Position numbers and translations under genes: made by a program
Shown: positions 60,653-64,000 of the stretch, piece by piece
Position numbering within the stretch: position 1 is the stretch's first letter
Layout: each line of letters starts with the position of its first letter
Source of the DNA: Oscillospiraceae bacterium
Lineage (GTDB): Bacteria > Bacillota > Clostridia > Oscillospirales > Oscillospiraceae
Direction of reading: 5' to 3'
Assembly: GCA_902775355.1 (NCBI GenBank)
Contig: CACYLY010000029.1
Location: forward strand, 1 to 64,000
DNA length: 64,000 nt
The notes under the pieces: model-generated
Told to the model about the DNA's origin: nothing
Databases searched by the model: none
The model's input: only the letters and a program-made list of their open reading frames with translations

Positions 60653-62398
60653 GTCACAGATAACATTGGCACGAAAAACCTTGTCCGGACGCTTCTCGGT
60701 TTCCTGGACTATTGTGACTTGTAAGCTATCTTTCGTGCCGAAATTAAAAGTGTCTGCGCTCTTTTCTGACTTTTCAGACGCATTTGCATCTTCCGGCAGC
60801 GTACCGCAGCGCAAAATGCTGTCGATGTCGGCCTTGAGCTTGATTTGGACATGATCCTCGTAGACATAGATTTTGTCAATGATCAGGTGCAGATCCTTCG
60901 GATCAAGCTTGTCCTTCTCCAGGATCTCATCGAAAACCTCGATAGCAGTCTTGGCCGCCCGGTTGACCCGAATGATGGTGCTCTCCCGATCCTTTGTCAG
61001 CTCGATCTGCTTTTCCAGGCTGGAAATCCGATTTTCGATGTCCGCCTCCATCTCGTCATAGGTCTGGTTGATGATGGACTCGTTCTGCGGCCGCTTGGTC
61101 AGGTCCCGCACCCGCTGCCGCTTTGCGATCCGCAGCTCGTCCCGGAGCTCTGTGAGGATTGCTTCCATGTTGTCGGCGGCAGTTTCCCGTTCCGCCAGGT
61201 CCCGGTCCTGATTTTGAATGTCGGCCTGCAGCTTTTCGATCATCTCCGCCGAGGTCTCCCGCACTTTTCGAAGGTAATCCTTCAGCAGAGAGTCCAGGGT
61301 CTCCACCCGGATGTAGTGGCTGGTGCAGCCCTTCAGCCCGTGGCGGTGATAGGTGCCGCAGCGGTAGGCATCCCGCAGATCCGGCCGGCTCATGGAAAAC
61401 ATGGGGCTGCCGCAGTCTCCGCAAACGAGAAAACCGGTGTAGGTGTTCTCGTATTTTTTGACCCCGCGGTAGTCGCTCCTGGAGCGCGAGCGCCGCAGCT
61501 CCTCCACGATCCGGAAGTCCCGGTACTCGATGATCGCCTGATGGTGGTTCTCGATGACGATCTGCTCGTCTTCGTCCTTCTTCACGTCCTTGCCGTTGAT
61601 CTTCTGACGGGTGTACTTGCTCTGGCGCAGGGTGCCGATGTAAAAGTCGTTTTCCAAAATCCCCTGCACAGAGACGATGGCCCACTCCGACTTGACCGTG
61701 CGCTTGTACTCTTTGCCCTCGGCCTCCTTGCGCTCGCGCTCGGACATGCGCGGGGTGGGGATGCCCTCGTCGGTGAGGTAGTTGGCGATCCGCTTGTAGC
61801 CCCAGCCCTCGATGTACAGCTGGAAGATCTTGCGCACGATCTCAGCCTCCGTGGGCACGACCTCGAACTCCTGCCGCGCGTTGATCTTGTAGCCGTAGGG
61901 CGCGGCGCAGATCCACTTGCCGTCCTTCTGGCGGCGGTTGACCACGGCGCGCACCTTTTTGGACGCGTCCGTGACCGGCATCTCGTTAATGAGAAACTGG
62001 AACTGGATCTTCAGCCAATCGTCATCGTTGGGAAAGTCGATCCCGTCCCCGATAGAGATGATGCGTACGCCGGCGTCGCGCAGATCCTCCAGCTCCACCA
62101 GCCCGCGGCTGTTGCGGCGGGAGAAACGGGAGAAATCCTTGACCACTAGGATGTCGTAAGTGTGATTGAGCAGTCCCTTGCGCATCATCTGATACCCTTC
62201 CCGCTGCTCAAAGGTGTAACCGGAGCGGTCGCGGTCTTCAAAGAAGCTCAGGCTGCTGCCGGGGAATTTTTCTTTGACGAAGTCGGCAATGATCGCCTTC
62301 TGGTTTTCGATCGAGGTGTTGTCCCGATCCAGCTCTTCATCGACGGAAATCCGGCAGTATCCCGCAATATCGAAGGTTTCTATCACAACAATCACCAA
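60200..62398 (-). CDS. Large serine recombinase fused in frame to the C-terminus of SpoVT
   Basis: 732 residues. Residues 1-150: resolvase catalytic domain, YCRISVDEE with the nucleophilic Ser, SIENQK, DRDRSGYTFEQREGYQMM and VVKDFSRFSRRN. Residues ~165-300: recombinase domain. Residues ~325-365: zinc ribbon CGDCG...CGTYHRHGLKGC. A long coiled coil follows (~370-480). From GDPLEIFTDKDGELIFKKYSPIGELSDF (residue ~583) to the end it is SpoVT: the end of the AbrB swapped-hairpin plus the GAF domain (VAGGAKRELLEKPLSPQL, EGDVLGCVLF). The recombinase (~582 residues) is thus joined to 150 residues of a split host gene. TTG start is tentative; a GTG follows at once. Confidence 0.9.
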   Translation of the reverse strand: MVIVVIETFDIAGYCRISVDEELDRDNTSIENQKAIIADFVKEKFPGSSLSFFEDRDRSGYTFEQREGYQMMRKGLLNHTYDILVVKDFSRFSRRNSRGLVELEDLRDAGVRIISIGDGIDFPNDDDWLKIQFQFLINEMPVTDASKKVRAVVNRRQKDGKWICAAPYGYKINARQEFEVVPTEAEIVRKIFQLYIEGWGYKRIANYLTDEGIPTPRMSERERKEAEGKEYKRTVKSEWAIVSVQGILENDFYIGTLRQSKYTRQKINGKDVKKDEDEQIVIENHHQAIIEYRDFRIVEELRRSRSRSDYRGVKKYENTYTGFLVCGDCGSPMFSMSRPDLRDAYRCGTYHRHGLKGCTSHYIRVETLDSLLKDYLRKVRETSAEMIEKLQADIQNQDRDLAERETAADNMEAILTELRDELRIAKRQRVRDLTKRPQNESIINQTYDEMEADIENRISSLEKQIELTKDRESTIIRVNRAAKTAIEVFDEILEKDKLDPKDLHLIIDKIYVYEDHVQIKLKADIDSILRCGTLPEDANASEKSEKSADTFNFGTKDSLQVTIVQETEKRPDKVFRANVICDGDPLEIFTDKDGELIFKKYSPIGELSDFAAQICDSLRKATDGIAVVCDRDAVIAVAGGAKRELLEKPLSPQLHEIMENRRVYRHQSGGSSLPVTSEDESYCLSVAAPVLAEGDVLGCVLFVTPRGSVPGTEVEYKLAQTVALFLGKQMES
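60640..60670. other. Predicted attachment-site junction (att) in spoVT
   Basis: Homology to SpoVT stops at 60652. The minus strand reads GTTATCTGTGACGGTGACCC across the junction; the core exchanged by the recombinase should lie within about GACGGTGACCCGC. The exact core cannot be set without the other end of the element. Confidence 0.6.
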
Positions 62399-62422
62399 CT
62401 TTCTATTTTGCTTGTTGATAGT

Positions 62423-62450
62423 ATTGTAACATGTTTTTTCGGGATTGCAA
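62423..62450 (-). promoter_or_regulatory. Promoter of the recombinase gene
   Basis: Minus strand TTGCAA (62445-62450), 16 bases, TACAAT (62423-62428). Start only ~15 bases before the coding region. Confidence 0.7.
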
Positions 62451-62577
62451 GAGTTTTTTTGTTGTCGGCAAAAGGGCCGCGCCCTTCATGGGTGCAGCTC
62501 AAATTATCATTACTTAATATGGAATCTGTATCTTGTACCTCCGCAGTATGCAAGGACGCCATTTTTCGGCTCGATAC

Positions 62578-62611
62578 TTGACAAAACGATAATTACTGGT
62601 TATAATACCAG
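62578..62611 (+). promoter_or_regulatory. Promoter and likely operator of the element repressor
   Basis: TTGACA (62578-62583), 17 bases, TATAAT (62601-62606). CTGGT and ACCAG flank the -10 (62596-62611) as an inverted repeat, suited to autorepression by the Xre protein. Confidence 0.82.
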
Positions 62612-62634
62612 CAGAATTTGAAAGGAGGAAGACC

Positions 62635-62967
62635 ATGAGCACAGAAAGGAACCCTTTCAGCGTAAGGCTGGAAGAATTGCTTAAAGCCCGACGCATGACG
62701 CAAAAGGAGTTGGCAGAAAAGGCCGAGGTCACGGAAGCGGCCATGTCCCACTATATCAAAGGGGATCGTACCCCTCGTTCCTCTGTTCTCGCCCGGATCG
62801 CAATGGCTCTCGGTACTACATCGGAATACCTAATGGAGGGTGTTCCCCAGAGCTACGTTGATGAAATCGGCTATGCCAAAAGGTTGATTGCCCGCAATGT
62901 GGATCAGATGACTACCGCCGAGAAAAGAGAGATTTTGAGCATCTTGCTCGGTGACCGGGAGGGCTGA
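62635..62967 (+). CDS. Xre family repressor of the mobile element
   Basis: 110 residues after AAAGGAGG. HTH_3 domain at ~9-65: RLEELLKARRMTQKELAEKAEVTEAAMSHYIKGDRTPRSSVLARIAMALGTTSEYL. The C-terminal ~40 residues are helical without a peptidase. With the ImmA/IrrE protease gene six bases downstream it forms the ICEBs1-like ImmR-ImmA switch, where the protease destroys the repressor to induce the element. Lower GC than the flanking chromosome supports transfer. Confidence 0.92.
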   Translation: MSTERNPFSVRLEELLKARRMTQKELAEKAEVTEAAMSHYIKGDRTPRSSVLARIAMALGTTSEYLMEGVPQSYVDEIGYAKRLIARNVDQMTTAEKREILSILLGDREG

Positions 62968-62973
62968 TACCGC

Positions 62974-63522
62974 ATGAGATTGTCCGCCGAACAGTATGAG
63001 TTCATCAAAGGGGAGGTCGTCGCCCTCTTTGAACGCTATGACGTCCGATGTATTCCCATAAGTGGCTTCGAGCTGGCATATAAGATGGGGATTGCCCTCA
63101 TCCCCTACTCGGCGTTGACGGAAAAACAACGGTCAGCTGCTATGAAGGTCAGTACCGACGGTTTTTACATGGAGGATCGGCTTGGGAACGACCTTATCTA
63201 TTACAATGATGACGAGGGCATTTCCTATGAACGTACAAATATGACCATCCTCCACGAAATTGGTCATTGCGTGCTGGATCATACGGGAGAGTCCGATGCG
63301 GAGGAAACAGAGGCGGGCTTCTTTGCCAAGTACGCAGCTGCCCCGCCCCCCCTTATCCATCGGATCAAACCGGAAAGGCCAGAAGAAATAGCCGATATAT
63401 TCAACATCAGCTACGAGGCTGCCTGTTACGCCATGGAGTATTACCAGAAATGGCTGGCCTTTGGCGGCAAGGACTATACGGAATATGAAGTCAGACTGCT
63501 TCGACTGTTCGATGTGGCGTAA
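62974..63522 (+). CDS. ImmA/IrrE family metallopeptidase
   Basis: 182 residues. Zinc site ILHEIGHCVLDHTGESDAEETEAGFFAKYAAAPPPLI: HEIGH (~93) and the downstream Glu of EAGFFA (~110). The usual reading is E-A-(N/D)-xF-A-x-xLL-P, closely followed here. It should cleave the adjacent Xre repressor. Six bases separate the two genes, so they are co-transcribed. Confidence 0.93.
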   Translation: MRLSAEQYEFIKGEVVALFERYDVRCIPISGFELAYKMGIALIPYSALTEKQRSAAMKVSTDGFYMEDRLGNDLIYYNDDEGISYERTNMTILHEIGHCVLDHTGESDAEETEAGFFAKYAAAPPPLIHRIKPERPEEIADIFNISYEAACYAMEYYQKWLAFGGKDYTEYEVRLLRLFDVA

Positions 63523-63566
63523 AATTGAAAGGGGGAATGCGTATGCTTGTGCGTGAACAAGAAAAA

Positions 63567-63604
63567 GCGCCGCTGTGACTGTTACCAGCAATCACAACAG
63601 CGCC
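63567..63604. terminator. Hairpin after immA-like gene
   Basis: GCGCCGCTGTGA / TCACAACAGCGCC stem, with AAAAA on the left, so strongest for minus-strand transcripts. An 11-codon frame with a GGGGG site (63543-63578) runs into it and is probably not a gene. Confidence 0.55.
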
Positions 63605-63615
63605 GTTTCTCCGAA

Positions 63616-63742
63616 TATCTCTATTCGTGATAGGACAATATCAGTATAGTGATATTCGGAGAGAAAGTCAATATTTTTGTAAATCGGGTATTGACAAAAT
63701 CCTTGCAACACGCTCCGGGTATCTCTATTCGTGATAGGACAA
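63616..63742. promoter_or_regulatory. Operator-like direct repeats in the element
   Basis: The 23-base sequence TATCTCTATTCGTGATAGGACAA occurs exactly twice (given as start TATCTCTATTCG, end GATAGGACAA) at 63616-63638 and 63720-63742. Between them lies TATCAGTATAGTGATA, and TTGACA at 63691-63696. These look like binding sites controlling the next operon. Confidence 0.6.
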
Positions 63743-63838
63743 CTCGATATGAGATACCTTGGAGCGCAGGACTCAGGGCAAAATCTTACTAACGAAGCGC
63801 GATTGCCCTGTTTTATGCGCAGATGGGAGGGTTGTACC

Positions 63839-63901
63839 ATGTACGACTCCAATCACTATACGAGGTATCGTTATGAGACGCAGAAAAACCATATTCGATG
63901 A
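63839..63901 (+). CDS. 20-residue leader-like peptide
   Basis: MYDSNHYTRYRYETQKNHIR after GGGAGGG at a seven-base spacing, by far the best ribosome site here. It overlaps the next gene's start in another frame, so it may couple its translation. Rich in Tyr and Arg. Confidence 0.4.
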   Translation: MYDSNHYTRYRYETQKNHIR

Positions 63902-64000
63902 CGGCTTCCAAGAGCGGCTGACGAAGGGCGCTACCATAGTCGGTGCGCCGGGTATCCCGATGCTGATGGATCTTGACAACGTACAAGTTCCGAGAGACAT
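63873..64000 (+). CDS. Partial element gene, possibly DUF4417
   Basis: Frame from ATG at 63873 runs off the window: MRRRKTIFDDGFQERLTKGATIVGAPGIPMLMDLDNVQVPRD. The order 'FxDGF...GIP(M)L' recalls DUF4417 proteins of mobile elements, but only 42 residues are visible. Weak ribosome site of its own; translation may depend on the overlapping 20-codon frame. Confidence 0.4.
   Translation, partial: MRRRKTIFDDGFQERLTKGATIVGAPGIPMLMDLDNVQVPRD

Overview
The window looks like chromosomal DNA of a high-GC, endospore-forming gut-type Clostridia, probably Oscillospirales-like. This placement is inferred from the gene set (Spo0A, SpoIVB, YmxH, CotF-like coat proteins, SpoVT), the low-GC-consensus sigma-A promoters in GC-rich DNA, and the many dispersed intergenic repeats. 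No rRNA or tRNA genes were seen. Family calls rest on motif recognition by eye; no database search was run.

Layout. 0-7.6 kb: a lipoprotein, a PurN-like protein without its catalytic triad, and a rightward operon (histidine phosphatase-GNAT fusion, metallophosphoesterase, DUF1294 protein, large PEP-synthase-like protein). 7.7-12.2 kb: a type II-C CRISPR-Cas9 locus with six repeats, an intact Cas9 and a predicted tracrRNA; its adaptation module has collapsed, with cas1 stopped and deleted into cas2. 12.2-28.5 kb: SpoIVB, a Cof-type HAD, a GntR-controlled ABC transporter, TatD, DUF1934, MurI, two glycosyltransferases, the TrkA-TrkH and KtrA-KtrB potassium systems, and two small spore-coat genes. 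28.5-35 kb: a leftward surface-polysaccharide operon. 35-46.6 kb: RarA, Noc/ParB, YmxH, a cobalamin-riboswitch operon (DUF4430 + ECF S component), a second DUF4430 gene with a different long leader, a CASTOR/POLLUX-like channel protein, Spo0A with four 0A boxes, and a barnase-like lipoprotein. 46.7-60 kb: a lipoprotein, an MBL hydrolase, two VanY-type peptidases, a GalK-like kinase, an aminotransferase, a membrane Hsp70-like/GrpE-like pair, a FUSC/pseudo-HAD fusion, an MFS-like protein and a trio of small membrane proteins.

60.2-64 kb is the left end of a mobile element. A large serine recombinase is fused in frame to the last 150 residues of SpoVT, so the element has split the sporulation regulator gene spoVT after about its 28th codon. 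Divergently from the recombinase run an Xre repressor, an ImmA/IrrE protease and further element genes; the other half of spoVT should lie beyond the right edge. This arrangement resembles the skin element in sigK and is the most striking find in the window.

Intergenic DNA is unusually rich in structured repeats. There are TACGAAC tandem tracts at gene ends, at least two MITE-like families with clear terminal inverted repeats, elements bounded by TAGACAAA ends sitting between duplicated terminator hairpins, and a 60-70 bp hairpin repeat present three times.
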